A DNA stretch of 64,000 bases from Rhizobium tibeticum (lineage in GTDB: Bacteria; Pseudomonadota; Alphaproteobacteria; Rhizobiales; Rhizobiaceae): NCBI RefSeq assembly GCF_900110205.1, contig NZ_FOCV01000006.1:124001-188000 (forward strand), given 5' to 3'. A program made the position numbers and the translations under genes. A model generated the notes under the pieces. That model did no database searches. It worked only from the letters and a program-made list of their open reading frames with translations, and was not told the DNA's origin. Positions 1 to 8,299 of this stretch are shown here, one piece after another. The stretch's first letter is position 1. Each line of letters starts with the position of its first letter.

Positions 1-561
1 CTTTGGCTTTCCCGTACTTCCGGAGGTGTAGAGGATCGCCGCAACATCACAGTCGACGCCTGCACAGGGAGGTTCGTCTGCTTCTGTTGGAACCAATTCG
101 ACCCACGAATGGGTGGCCGGAGATTGTTTATCATTCTCAATCTCTGATCCCGGCCCGTCGACAAGGACGACATGTTCCAGCGATGGAATGTCAGCGAGGT
201 GGCCCTGGAGTTGGGCCAGGCGATCTGCCGATGTAACCAATATCCTGACATCGCAGTCGGCCAGTATGTAGGCGACTTGCTGTGACCTCAGTACGGGATT
301 GATGGGCACCGTCACGCAACGTGCCGCCGCCGTTCCGAATATCGAAACGATGGTCTCCAACCGCTTATCGAGGAGAACCGCCACGCGGTCGCCTGGTCTC
401 GTTTCGAGGGAGCCAAGGACTGAAGCAAATCCGCAGGCGTTTTGCCATAGCTCAGCGTAGCTATTGGTGATGTTCTTGTAGGTCAGCGCAGGAGAATTGC
501 CGAACGAAGCTGCCCCGTGGCGAAGCAGATCGGAAATATTGCTCTTGATCGGCGGCTGCAT
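1..561 (-). CDS. AMP-dependent acyl-CoA synthetase/ligase, N-terminal part (cut by window edge)
   Basis: Translating the minus strand from the ATG at 561 gives 187 open codons that run off the left edge. The reading ends in ILYTSGSTGKPK, the phosphate-binding (P-loop-like) signature of the ANL superfamily of adenylate-forming enzymes; upstream are GDRVAVLLDKR and a VTVPINPVL segment typical of the N-terminal subdomain. The family activates a carboxylic acid as acyl-AMP and transfers it to CoA or a carrier protein. The substrate cannot be told because the C-terminal part is missing. The gene starts 18 bp after the acetyltransferase gene on the same strand, so the two are probably co-transcribed and may jointly make or transfer an acyl group. 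It faces away from the two glycosyltransferase genes, which suggests decoration of a glycan or lipid, as an inference only. Confidence 0.85.
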   Translation of the reverse strand, partial: MQPPIKSNISDLLRHGAASFGNSPALTYKNITNSYAELWQNACGFASVLGSLETRPGDRVAVLLDKRLETIVSIFGTAAARCVTVPINPVLRSQQVAYILADCDVRILVTSADRLAQLQGHLADIPSLEHVVLVDGPGSEIENDKQSPATHSWVELVPTEADEPPCAGVDCDVAAILYTSGSTGKPK

Positions 562-579
562 TGATGTCCAAACTCCTCA

Positions 580-1467
580 CTACCAAGGTACGCAGGTAAG
601 TTCGCTGTAGAGATAATCGACCTCGCTCGGAGACACTCGATCGCTCAAGAACATCTTTGGGCGCGGCGATCGAAGCGAGATGGACAGTTTTGGGTGCACG
701 TCGGCAAAGCGGTCTTCGACAAAGGTCGCGACAACACCAAAGCGCGTTAGCAGGTAGCTGTAGATGTGGTGAGCAGTCTCCGCGAAAAGGCCGCGGTCCC
801 CTACATGCAAGATCGACGCAAACACCCGCAGCCTTTTGCGCGTATCCTTGCGGAATATGACGTAGCAGCAGCGATCGCGCTTTATCACAGCGAGATGATG
901 TGCGGCGGGGGCAAGGGCATGGTCCTTGTAGATACCGAGGTTGCGTTCGTCGAGATGACGCTCGATTAGACGTGGATCGGTGACAATCGAAACGCCGCTT
1001 CCCCAACTCGGCCGAGGAAGGTTTATTACCAGGGCAGCGGCTGTGTCGATTTGCTGGAACTTGAGCCGACGATTGAGCGGAACGACATTCCCGCTTGGCG
1101 ACAGATCGGTGAACGTGTAGCCACCCTGATCAAGGAGTGCCTTTAAGAGTCGCAGGCCATGCGCTCGATAGCCATCCAGGACGCACCAGGCACTCAAGTT
1201 GCAGAACTTCTCGACACTTTCTCCGACGCGTCGCGCCGAATAAAAGGCAACATACACACCGACTATGCGCTCTCCACTGACCAGCATGTAGCCGTGATTG
1301 GGAGACGTTGCCTGCCATGATGGCCGTATTGCAGATGCCCATGTCGCTGGTGACAGCCGCCCATTCAGCTCTGCATGAAGGAAGTCTGCCACTCGCTGCA
1401 CGTCGCCAGAAGAAATCGGACGAAGCAATGTACTTCCATCTCTTTCTCGGGAAATTTCCTCCGGCAC
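580..1467 (-). CDS. GNAT-like N-acetyltransferase family protein
   Basis: A 295-residue protein starting at a GTG. The segment around residues 50-110 (GYMLVSGERIVGVYVAFYSARR, then NLSAWCVLDGYRAHGLRLLKALL, here quoted in two pieces) has the beta-strand, V/I-x-G-x and R-x-H-G-L-x-L-L pattern of an acetyl-CoA-binding GNAT fold. No signal peptide or membrane segment is visible, so a cytoplasmic enzyme is expected. It lies 18 bp upstream of the adenylate-forming ligase gene, in the same direction, and is divergent from GT4/GT2 genes. That context fits acylation of an amino sugar or a polysaccharide precursor. Substrate unknown. An ATG start does not exist near the N-terminus, so the exact start is uncertain. 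Confidence 0.65.
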   Translation of the reverse strand: MPEEISRERDGSTLLRPISSGDVQRVADFLHAELNGRLSPATWASAIRPSWQATSPNHGYMLVSGERIVGVYVAFYSARRVGESVEKFCNLSAWCVLDGYRAHGLRLLKALLDQGGYTFTDLSPSGNVVPLNRRLKFQQIDTAAALVINLPRPSWGSGVSIVTDPRLIERHLDERNLGIYKDHALAPAAHHLAVIKRDRCCYVIFRKDTRKRLRVFASILHVGDRGLFAETAHHIYSYLLTRFGVVATFVEDRFADVHPKLSISLRSPRPKMFLSDRVSPSEVDYLYSELTCVPW

Positions 1468-1556
1468 CGACGTGTTTTCCTTTTGCTACTCATGTAAACA
1501 AGCAAATCTCAAAATATCTTTACATACAATACTATCCAGATTCATAGATACCCATA

Positions 1557-1578
1557 TGGTTGAACCACGGATCAACCA
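1557..1578. promoter_or_regulatory. Inverted repeat in the divergent promoter region of the acetyltransferase and GT4 genes
   Basis: TGGTTGA (1557-1563) is followed after 8 nt by its exact reverse complement TCAACCA (1572-1578). The site sits in an AT-richer 208-bp gap between the divergent genes, where an operator would be expected. No regulator gene adjoins it, so its role is a guess. Confidence 0.3.
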
Positions 1579-1675
1579 AAAGCCACCCTTTTTAACCGGT
1601 TTGATAACTAGAGTGGCGTGGCGGCAGGACCGTATCATCGAGCCTTGATGTGTTTTCAACACACGGGAGGCTGTC

Positions 1676-2905
1676 ATTCCTAGCAACCATCACATTCTGA
1701 TCCTGGTCGAGAATCTGCCGGTCCCGTTCGATCGTAGGGTCTGGCAGGAAGCGAAAGCGCTAATTGAGGCCGGCTATGAGGTGTCGGTGATATGCCCCAA
1801 GGGAAAGGGACACGAAAAGAGCTACGAAGTCCTGGAGGGTGTCCATATATACCGGCACGCTCTTCGCGAGGCCTCTAGTGCAGCTGGATACTTGAGAGAG
1901 TATTGCCTTGCGCTTTTTCACCAGACCTGTCTCTCTTTCCGCGTTCGCCGGCGCCAGTCAATCGACGCCATTCAGGCGTGCAATCCCCCCGACCTGATGT
2001 TCCTGGTGGCGCTGATCCACAAATTGCTATTCGGCACACGCTTTGTATTCGACCACCACGATCTCAGCCCGGAACTCTATGTTACCAAGTTTGGGCGCAA
2101 GGACATATTTCACCGGTTGCTCTGCTTCTTTGAACGGCAGACATTCCGGATGGCGGATGCCAGCATTGCGACGAACGAGACCTTCCGTGACATTGCCGTC
2201 GCACGAGGCGGCATGGCTCCCGATCGCGTCGTCGTTGTCAAGAGTTATCCGGAAGCATCGCGGTTCCGGCGCACCCTTGCTGATCAGTCGCTCATTGTCC
2301 CAGGCAAGCACCTGATTGGCTATCTCGGTATCATGGGTGAGCAGGATGGCGTGGAGACCATGGTGCGCGCCCTCGCCGAGATTATCCACGTGCGCAAGCG
2401 AAGCGACGTCCATGGCCTCATCATTGGCGATGGTCCCGAACTTGGTCGGTTGAAAAAGCTCGCAGCCGACCTGAACCTTGGCGATTCCTTAAGCTTCAGC
2501 GGCTACCTGAGCGGTCAGCCACTCATGGCGCATCTGTCTGCGCTCAACATCGGTGTCATTCCCGATCCGCCCAACGAATTCAACGACAAGCTCTCAATGA
2601 ACAAGGTCTTTGAATACATGATGCTGGGCCTCCCCATCGTTCAGTTCAACCTTCGGCAAGCGACGCGCGATGCTGCAGAAGCGGCCCTTGTGGTTCCGGA
2701 GCATTCGCCAGAAGGCCTCGCGGACGGAATTCTTGCGCTTGTGGATGATCCGCAGCGGTGCATGGAGATGTCAGCTGTGGGACGAGCCGTCGCCGAGCGT
2801 GAGTTCCAGTGGGCAAACGAAGCTCGCCGCTATTTGACTGCCTACCGCACGGTGTTTCGCAGGAGGTTGGACGTCAATGATAAGCGTCATTATCCCGCAT
2901 CTTGA
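1676..2905 (+). CDS. Glycosyltransferase family 4 (possible ATT start codon)
   Basis: The conserved N-terminal strand of the family (HILILVENLPVPFDRR and WQEAKAL) is encoded upstream of the first GTG at 1781. The frame is open back to a stop near 1650 and contains no ATG, GTG or TTG before 1781. An ATT at 1676 lies 5 nt after a perfect GGAGG (1666-1670), so I extend the gene to that ATT; this is an unusual but permitted bacterial start. The product of about 409 residues has an N-terminal Rossmann region, then a GT4 C-terminal domain with LIGYLGIMGEQDGVETM, LIIGDGPELGRL and a FEYMMLGLPIVQF donor-binding motif. It transfers a sugar from a nucleotide-sugar to a lipid-linked or polysaccharide acceptor. 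Its end overlaps the next glycosyltransferase gene by 29 bp, implying translational coupling. Confidence 0.85.
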   Translation: MPSNHHILILVENLPVPFDRRVWQEAKALIEAGYEVSVICPKGKGHEKSYEVLEGVHIYRHALREASSAAGYLREYCLALFHQTCLSFRVRRRQSIDAIQACNPPDLMFLVALIHKLLFGTRFVFDHHDLSPELYVTKFGRKDIFHRLLCFFERQTFRMADASIATNETFRDIAVARGGMAPDRVVVVKSYPEASRFRRTLADQSLIVPGKHLIGYLGIMGEQDGVETMVRALAEIIHVRKRSDVHGLIIGDGPELGRLKKLAADLNLGDSLSFSGYLSGQPLMAHLSALNIGVIPDPPNEFNDKLSMNKVFEYMMLGLPIVQFNLRQATRDAAEAALVVPEHSPEGLADGILALVDDPQRCMEMSAVGRAVAEREFQWANEARRYLTAYRTVFRRRLDVNDKRHYPAS

Positions 2906-3812
2906 CCAGTCCGAAATGCTCCGAAGGTGCTTGGCTTCGCTGACACGCGAGGTTAACCCGAGGCTCTCGGTGGAGATAATCGTGGTGGATAACGGGTCGA
3001 AACAGATGCCCGTGGAGGTCTGCGCGTCCTTTCCAAATGTCAAGCTTCTGTCCCAATCGGTGCCCGGTCCAGGTCCGGCCCGTAATCTCGGTGTAGCAAA
3101 CGCGGCCGGAGACACCCTTGCTTTCATCGATGCTGACTGTGTTGCCGCAGATGGGTGGTTAGATGAAATCGAGCACCAGTTTTCCTCGGATCCAAGTAAG
3201 TCCATCCTTGGCGGAGACGTGCGGATCGGTTGCGAAAATCCAAGCCACCCGACGCTTTTGGAAGCCTATGAAAGCGTGTTCGCCTATCGCATGAAGGAGT
3301 ACATAGCAAAGCAGGGATTTACGGGAACCGGCAACCTGGCAGTGCGCGCGGAGGTCTTCGCCTCGGTCGGTGAATTTGGGGGCATCGATATCGCCGAAGA
3401 TCGTGATTGGGGTCAGCGAGCTTTAAAAGGAGGCTATCGAACGCATTATTGCGAGAAAATGATTGCCTACCATCCCGCTCGCAAGAGTTTTTCGGAATTG
3501 GCCTTAAAGTGGCAGCGACACACTGCCCATGATCTTGCCCGTGTAAAGGGCAGGCGCGGCTGGAGGTTGCGCTGGATCGTGCGGGCCGCCGCTGTTGCTC
3601 TTTCACCCGTTGCAGAAGTGACACGGATTTGCAGCTCAGCGCGCCTGAGCGGTTGGAGGGCGCGTGGACTGGCTTTTGTTGGCCTCGTACTTATCCGCGG
3701 CTACAGAACCGCTATCATGGTTTTACTTGCCTGCGGCGCGACTGATGCAACGACGCTCAGCCGTCGCTGGAACCCGCGGTCCATAGCTGGAACTCCTTCA
3801 AAGAATAGGTGA
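2877..3812 (+). CDS. Glycosyltransferase family 2
   Basis: A 311-residue GT-A fold enzyme starting MISVIIPHLDQ. It has VVDNGS, the metal-binding FIDADC (DxD equivalent) around residue 80, FTGTGNLAVRAEVF and an ED.DWG acid pair typical of inverting GT2 enzymes. The C-terminal 80 residues are hydrophobic and basic (about one or two membrane segments), so it probably works at the cytoplasmic face of the inner membrane. It overlaps the GT4 gene by 29 bp and should be translated from the same mRNA. The pair probably adds consecutive sugars of an exopolysaccharide, capsule or glycolipid. Donor and linkage cannot be deduced. Confidence 0.85.
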   Translation: MISVIIPHLDQSEMLRRCLASLTREVNPRLSVEIIVVDNGSKQMPVEVCASFPNVKLLSQSVPGPGPARNLGVANAAGDTLAFIDADCVAADGWLDEIEHQFSSDPSKSILGGDVRIGCENPSHPTLLEAYESVFAYRMKEYIAKQGFTGTGNLAVRAEVFASVGEFGGIDIAEDRDWGQRALKGGYRTHYCEKMIAYHPARKSFSELALKWQRHTAHDLARVKGRRGWRLRWIVRAAAVALSPVAEVTRICSSARLSGWRARGLAFVGLVLIRGYRTAIMVLLACGATDATTLSRRWNPRSIAGTPSKNR

Positions 3813-3844
3813 GCCATCGTTCATCGCGCCGAACATCGCAGATG

Positions 3845-4120
3845 ACATCCAGAAGACGCGAAAATCCGGCCAAGTTGACGCCGCTCGAAAGGGTGAAAAA
3901 CCTGCAAAAGCAGACTGAAGCAGTGATTGCGTTGCTTTGCCTGTCGGTTCTGACCGTCAGTAGCAGCGCGCAGGCAATCGACCTTAGCCCGTTTCCTGGC
4001 CCGAACCATACCGGCGTGCCGAAGGGCACTGAGCTTACGCCCTACACGGGTCCATTGCGGAATTACCGAACCGAACGATTGCGCGGATTACGGGCCAACC
4101 ACGTCGTTCGACGCTGGGGG
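3845..4120 (+). pseudogene. Remnant of a secreted, pectate-lyase-like beta-helix protein
   Basis: A short reading frame carries a signal-peptide-like stretch (ALLCLSVLTVSSSAQA) followed by IDLSPFPGPNHTGVPKGTEL and TPYTGP. The PGP-NTGVP-GT-LTPYTGP pattern is what I know from the start of secreted right-handed beta-helix proteins, whose next segment is usually C-x-I-T-x-P-N. Here CGITEPN does occur, but in the +1 frame directly after the TGP codons (near 4052), so a single-base shift seems to have broken the gene. The rest of the helix is not recognisable downstream. I therefore call a decaying remnant rather than a functional protein. It follows the GT2 gene in the same direction. Confidence 0.4.
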
Positions 4121-4330
4121 TGAAGTCATGTCCCACGCTCCGTGCTGGACGCCCAGAATATCGCAGTCGGTGCCGCGACCGCTCATCCAGACAATGTGCA
4201 AATTGCCCTCCTCATTCAATGTGCAGCCCTCACGCGCCGCGACCGCGTCAGCGATCCCGCCGCGAGGCCCTTTCAAATTGCCGCATTGAGATTTATGGAA
4301 GTCTCCCATACTGACGTCGTGTCAGGGAGA
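4121..4330. other. Gap after the beta-helix remnant
   Basis: Together with the remnant this makes about 520 bp without an intact gene. Short open frames exist on both strands but none has a ribosome-binding site plus a recognisable family motif. It probably holds leftover sequence of the broken gene and the promoter of the following copper group. Confidence 0.4.
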
Positions 4331-4741
4331 ATGAGGTTGAGAGCCAGGCAAGCGAAAATCACGCAATGGATGGTACGCATGACCTGCGCCATCGCGCTGC
4401 TGCTTGTCGGCTTCGCTCATCAAGCGCCATCCTTTGCCAAGGGCGCCCTCGTTCCCGCCGAATTTGCTGAATACGTTCTGCCGGACGGCACGCTTCCCGT
4501 TATCTGCGTAGCTGGCAAAGCTGGTGGGATGCACAAGCATGAAAAGGCACAAATGCATGGCTGCGAGGCCTGCCGGATCGGCGCCTCGGTCTTGCTGCCT
4601 GTTCCTGAGAACTCTGGCACGAAGCATATTTGGCCCTCAACCGCTGCAAGGCCGGTCTACGACACCGGGATATCTCCACGGCGAACACTCCCGCCAAATA
4701 CCGGCCCGCGGGCACCTCCCCGCAATTGGGCATTTGCTTGA
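4331..4741 (+). CDS. DUF2946-like small secreted protein of a copper locus
   Basis: The 136-residue product has a hydrophobic signal segment (MTCAIALLLVGFAHQAPSFA), then a VLPDGTLPVIC stretch, a His-rich patch and a CEACRIGASVLLP motif, and it ends with PPNTGPRAPP. This Cys-x-x-Cys arrangement and tail are what I know from short rhizobial DUF2946-type proteins that travel with copper-handling genes. It is probably exported and may bind copper through the His and Cys residues; no enzymatic role is evident. It lies 160 bp upstream of the PCuAC gene in the same direction. The ATG at 4331 follows a GGGAGA with almost no spacer, so the start could lie slightly further downstream. Confidence 0.6.
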   Translation: MRLRARQAKITQWMVRMTCAIALLLVGFAHQAPSFAKGALVPAEFAEYVLPDGTLPVICVAGKAGGMHKHEKAQMHGCEACRIGASVLLPVPENSGTKHIWPSTAARPVYDTGISPRRTLPPNTGPRAPPRNWAFA

Positions 4742-4901
4742 CAGCGCATCCCGCAATGCTTGCGGTTAAGGTGGTCGCCCCTCTGGGATCCGTTTAACCC
4801 CGAAGCAGAGCGTTTCCACATCGCATTTTCATTTCGCAAGGGAGCTCGTTGACGCCGCGGTTTTTCGTGCCGTTCAGGAGCCTGTCCTGTTGGAGAACAT
4901 T

Positions 4902-5414
4902 ATGAAGCAGCTTTTGAGACTCGTCATAGCCCTATTGTTTGCCGGCTTGTTCGCCGCAATCGCCAATGCCCATGACTTCAAGGCCGGGGACATCACAATT
5001 GGCCACCCGCATGCACGCGCCATGGTGCCAAGCGCCAAGGTCGGCGGCGGATACCTCAAACTTACCAACACCGGTTCGACCGACGACAAGCTTATCAGCA
5101 TCACGTCCAAGCGGGCAGCAAAGACGGAAGTCCATCAGATGAGCGTCAACAACGGCGTGATGACAATGCGCCCCGTCGCCGGTGGGCTCGTCATTCCAGC
5201 CGGTCAAACCGTCGAGCTGAAGCCAGGCGGCTTCCACATCATGTTCATGGACGTGACAGAACCCTTCAAGGAGGGCGAGATGATCAAGGCGACGCTGACA
5301 TTCGAAAAGGCGGGCTCCGTCGACGTCGAATTTGAAGTTGGTAGCGCTGGCGGAACCGGTGCCAAGGACCACCACTCCGACATGGACGGCATGGATATGT
5401 CCAAACCGCAATAG
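4902..5414 (+). CDS. Periplasmic copper chaperone PCuAC
   Basis: After a signal peptide (LVIALLFAGLFAAIANA) the mature protein carries the PCu(A)C copper site: a VHQM histidine and methionine, MTMRP about ten residues later, and FHIMFM further on, matching the H-x-M...H-x-M pattern. The C-terminus is a His/Met-rich tail (DHHSDMDGMDM) that can add a second metal site. The family loads Cu(I) into the CuA centre of cytochrome oxidase in the periplasm. I start at the ATG at 4902, preceded by GGAG with a 6-nt spacer, rather than at the TTG 12 nt earlier. It heads a run with copC and copD, so the group probably manages periplasmic copper delivery. Confidence 0.9.
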   Translation: MKQLLRLVIALLFAGLFAAIANAHDFKAGDITIGHPHARAMVPSAKVGGGYLKLTNTGSTDDKLISITSKRAAKTEVHQMSVNNGVMTMRPVAGGLVIPAGQTVELKPGGFHIMFMDVTEPFKEGEMIKATLTFEKAGSVDVEFEVGSAGGTGAKDHHSDMDGMDMSKPQ

Positions 5415-5461
5415 GCTCCTGCCCCTTACGAAACCATCGCCTGAATTTAGAAAGTAAGATC

Positions 5462-5830
5462 ATGCCGACACTTTCCCGCCTTGTCGCATTGTCCACCGTT
5501 GTGATCCTCAGCGTTGCCGGGCAGGCCCTCGCCCATGCACAGCTGACGAAAAGCGTGCCTGCCGACAAGGCAACGGTCGCGACTTCCCCTGCCGAACTCG
5601 ACCTGCACTTCTCCGAAGAACTCGACATCAAGTTCTCCGGCGTGAAAATCACCGGTCCGGACAAGGTTATGGTGAAACCCGGCGACGCAATGCTGATGGA
5701 TGAAGGCAAAACCTTGATGGTCCCTCTTCCCGAAGGGCTTGGCCCCGGCGCCTACGCCGTGGAATGGCACGTCCTTTCAACGGACGGCCACAAGACCAAT
5801 GGTGCTTACGGTTTCACGGTCAAGCCGTGA
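5462..5830 (+). CDS. copC: Copper resistance protein CopC
   Basis: A 122-residue secreted protein with a cleavable signal peptide ending in ALA. The mature N-terminus begins HAQLTKSVP, whose first histidine is the usual Cu(II) ligand, and the C-terminal strand has YAVEWHVLSTDGHKTNG, the second conserved His region of CopC/YobA. The fold is a small beta-barrel that binds copper in the periplasm and hands it to CopD. The stop codon overlaps the GTG start of the CopD gene (GTGA), so the two are translationally coupled. The length matches the family. Confidence 0.92.
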   Translation: MPTLSRLVALSTVVILSVAGQALAHAQLTKSVPADKATVATSPAELDLHFSEELDIKFSGVKITGPDKVMVKPGDAMLMDEGKTLMVPLPEGLGPGAYAVEWHVLSTDGHKTNGAYGFTVKP

Positions 5831-6705
5831 CACCAGATGCCGCACTCATCCTGTGCCGCTTCCTGTTTGATGCCGCCGCCGTGTTTCTATGGGGCGCATC
5901 GGCCTATCTCTGCTGGGTCGTGCCTGCAGACCTGGCGGCACAGGTGAGCCGACGGCTCCGCAACTGGTACATCCTCGCTCTTCTTCTCGTCATCGGCACG
6001 ACCGCATCGCTGCTCCCGTTGCGGGCGGCAACGATCGGGGAAGGCTGGAGCGATGCGCTCGTGCCCGAGATGATGCGAACCATTCTTTCAGGAACAACCG
6101 TCGGGCAGGCCTGGATTGCCCAGGCTGGTGCCACCGTTCTCCTGGCAATTTCGCGCCTTGCGCCACTCCCGTTCAGAGACCGCGCCCGGGCGATCATCGC
6201 CGGATTGCTGTTGCTCAGTCTGACGATCAGTGGTCATGCAGCGATGAACAGTGGTGCGTTGCGGGCACCGCAGCGCCTTAACGACGGCCTTCACCTCCTG
6301 TCCGGTGGCGCCTGGCTCGGGGCCCTGGTGCCTGTCATCGTCATCTTGGCGATGCTGCGCGACGCACGATGGCAGAATGATGCGCGGGCAGCGCTGATGC
6401 GGTTTTCGACTGCGGGCCATGTTGCGGTCGCAGTCGTGATCGCGACTGGTATCATCAATACGTTCCTGATCATCGGATCGCCTCCGCTGAATTGGCGGCT
6501 CGATTATCAGTTCCTGCTCAGCGTCAAGATCGTGATCGTGTTTGTCTTGGTCGCGCTTGCGATCACCAATCGCTACATTCTTGTCCCGCGGCTCGCCCGC
6601 AGCCCATCGCTGCAGCTGCTGAAATGGGCAACTGGCGCAGAAATGGTCTTGGGCTTGGCGGTGCTAGGCCTTGTTTCGGTGTTTGGCACGATGCCGCCAA
6701 CCTGA
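5827..6705 (+). CDS. copD: Copper transport membrane protein CopD family
   Basis: The GTG at 5827 overlaps the copC stop and gives 292 residues, VTPDAALILCRFLFDAAAVFLWG onward, with about eight transmembrane helices. Conserved CopD features include LSGGAWLGALVPV, TAGHVAVAVVIATGIINTF and the LLLKI-like LSVKIVIVFVLVALAITNRY region. CopD works with CopC to carry copper across the inner membrane. Together with PCuAC upstream and a HupE-type gene downstream this is most likely copper acquisition for cuproenzymes rather than pure detoxification, since no multicopper oxidase gene adjoins it. A longer in-frame start at 5764 lies inside copC and is less likely. Confidence 0.9.
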   Translation: MTPDAALILCRFLFDAAAVFLWGASAYLCWVVPADLAAQVSRRLRNWYILALLLVIGTTASLLPLRAATIGEGWSDALVPEMMRTILSGTTVGQAWIAQAGATVLLAISRLAPLPFRDRARAIIAGLLLLSLTISGHAAMNSGALRAPQRLNDGLHLLSGGAWLGALVPVIVILAMLRDARWQNDARAALMRFSTAGHVAVAVVIATGIINTFLIIGSPPLNWRLDYQFLLSVKIVIVFVLVALAITNRYILVPRLARSPSLQLLKWATGAEMVLGLAVLGLVSVFGTMPPT

Positions 6706-6826
6706 GGGGCACGACGCTTCGCAAGCGATCTACGTCAAATGCCGGTGTCGACCGATTTTTTGCTTTATCCTCCTGATCCGGCATGCCATTTTTCGGCGTC
6801 AACATTGCACACAAACGGGGGCATCC

Positions 6827-7429
6827 ATGTTTTCAAAGAGCATCAAATTTAACATCCTGCTCGCGGCTGGCGCCCTTGCTCCGTCGCTCGCCTTCGCCCA
6901 CACCGGCGTTGGACAAACGGTTGGCTTCCTCCATGGCTTCAGCCATCCGGTTTCGGGTCTCGATCACATGCTCGCCATGGTTCTGGTCGGCCTTATCGCC
7001 TGGCAGATTGGCGGCCGTGCACTTTGGCTGGTTCCTTTGACCTTCGTCTTGGTGATGGCGATCGGCGGCGCCCTCGGTATGATGGGGATCGCAGTGCCCT
7101 TTGTCGAAGCCGGAATTGCTCTTTCCGTGATCGTCCTGGGCGCTGTCGTTGCGCTAGGCATCCAGGCTCCGGTCGCCATCGCGGCAGGTCTCGTCGGCCT
7201 GTTTGCGATCTTTCATGGACACGCGCACGGCTCTGAGATGCCGGCAGCGGCAGGCGGCGTCGCTTATGCGGCGGGTTTCATGCTGGCGACCGCAGCACTG
7301 CACCTTGCCGGCATTGGCCTTGGCTATCTGATCGGCAAAGTGAGCGAACGGCGGGGCGCAGTTATCGCACGCTCGGCCGGCGGCATTGCCGCGCTGGCCG
7401 GCGTAGCCTTCCTCACCGGTCTTGTCTGA
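6827..7429 (+). CDS. HupE/UreJ family metal transporter
   Basis: From the ATG at 6827 the 200-residue product has a signal-like first helix ending AFAHTGVG, then HGFSHPVSGLDHMLAM, the defining HupE/UreJ motif with metal-binding His and Asp. Further conserved parts are FHGHAHGSEMP and about six membrane helices. Members import or export nickel or cobalt; some are linked to copper loci. Position 120 bp after copD in the same direction suggests a role in the same metal network. Which metal is carried cannot be read from the sequence; the nearby cob genes would need cobalt, but they are 24 kb away. Confidence 0.85.
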   Translation: MFSKSIKFNILLAAGALAPSLAFAHTGVGQTVGFLHGFSHPVSGLDHMLAMVLVGLIAWQIGGRALWLVPLTFVLVMAIGGALGMMGIAVPFVEAGIALSVIVLGAVVALGIQAPVAIAAGLVGLFAIFHGHAHGSEMPAAAGGVAYAAGFMLATAALHLAGIGLGYLIGKVSERRGAVIARSAGGIAALAGVAFLTGLV

Positions 7430-7488
7430 CGTTTGGTGGCGTGCAGCTAGGGACCGGGGCCAACGCAAGGGGATTTTGAAAATAGGCT

Positions 7489-8274
7489 TCAACGCACGCC
7501 AATACCGGCCGTCAACCCGCCATCGATCCGGTGATCCGATCCGGTAATGAAGGCAGCCTTGTCCGAAGCGAGGAAGGCAGCAAGCGCGGCCACCTCCTCG
7601 GGCTCGCCAATGCGGCCAAGCGGATGCGCTTTTCCGAAACGCCGAAAGACGGCATCGACATCGGGATCGGCTCCTTCGAACGTGCGCGCGGCGAGTTCCA
7701 GGATCGGTGTGCGCACCGAACCCGGGCTGATCGATACGACGCGAATCTTGTCTGCGGCGAAGTCGATCGCCATCGCTCGCGTCAACGCATGGATCGCGCC
7801 CTTCGAGGCGACGTAGGCTGAGACGCCGGGCTGGCAGGCGAAGCCTTGCACGCTCGAGATATTGATGATGACGCCGCCGCAGCGCTTGCGCATTTCTGGC
7901 ACGCCATGCTCCGCCGTCAGATGGATCGAGCCGACGTTCACCGCCATGCAGCGCATGAAGGTCTCGAAGGGTGTATCCGTGGCATTGCCATAGGGATGCA
8001 CTGCCGCTGAATTGACGATGATATCGAGGCCTCCGTACACAGCGATGGTCTGGGCAAAGGCATCACGCACGCTGGCGGGAATGGAGACATCCGTATGGAT
8101 GACGCGCAGGGCCAGTCCGTCTGCAGCAGCGATCTCGGCAAGCTCAGCATTGGCCTTTTCATCGATGCCGAGGGCGGCAACGGCGGCGCCTTCTCGCGCC
8201 AAATGCAATGCGATCGCGCGTCCGATCCCGGTCGTGCCCGTGACAACTGCGGTCTTTCCAGCGAATTCTCCCAT
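7489..8274 (-). CDS. SDR-family NAD(P)-dependent oxidoreductase, probable sugar-acid reductase
   Basis: A 261-residue classical short-chain dehydrogenase. The ATG at 8274 has GGAGA six nt upstream and begins MGEFAGKTAVVTGTTGIG, giving the TGxxxGIG cofactor loop; NSAA follows, then ISS with the catalytic Ser, YVASK with Tyr and Lys, and SPGSVRTP. It sits 25 bp downstream of a GntR regulator and is divergent from uxuA. A dehydrogenase next to uxuA usually supplies D-fructuronate reductase activity, but the classical UxuB belongs to another family, so this SDR is a candidate non-orthologous replacement. The substrate is inferred from context only. Confidence 0.85.
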   Translation of the reverse strand: MGEFAGKTAVVTGTTGIGRAIALHLAREGAAVAALGIDEKANAELAEIAAADGLALRVIHTDVSIPASVRDAFAQTIAVYGGLDIIVNSAAVHPYGNATDTPFETFMRCMAVNVGSIHLTAEHGVPEMRKRCGGVIINISSVQGFACQPGVSAYVASKGAIHALTRAMAIDFAADKIRVVSISPGSVRTPILELAARTFEGADPDVDAVFRRFGKAHPLGRIGEPEEVAALAAFLASDKAAFITGSDHRIDGGLTAGIGVR

Positions 8275-8299
8275 CAGTCTTCTCCACCTGTTGCCGCAT

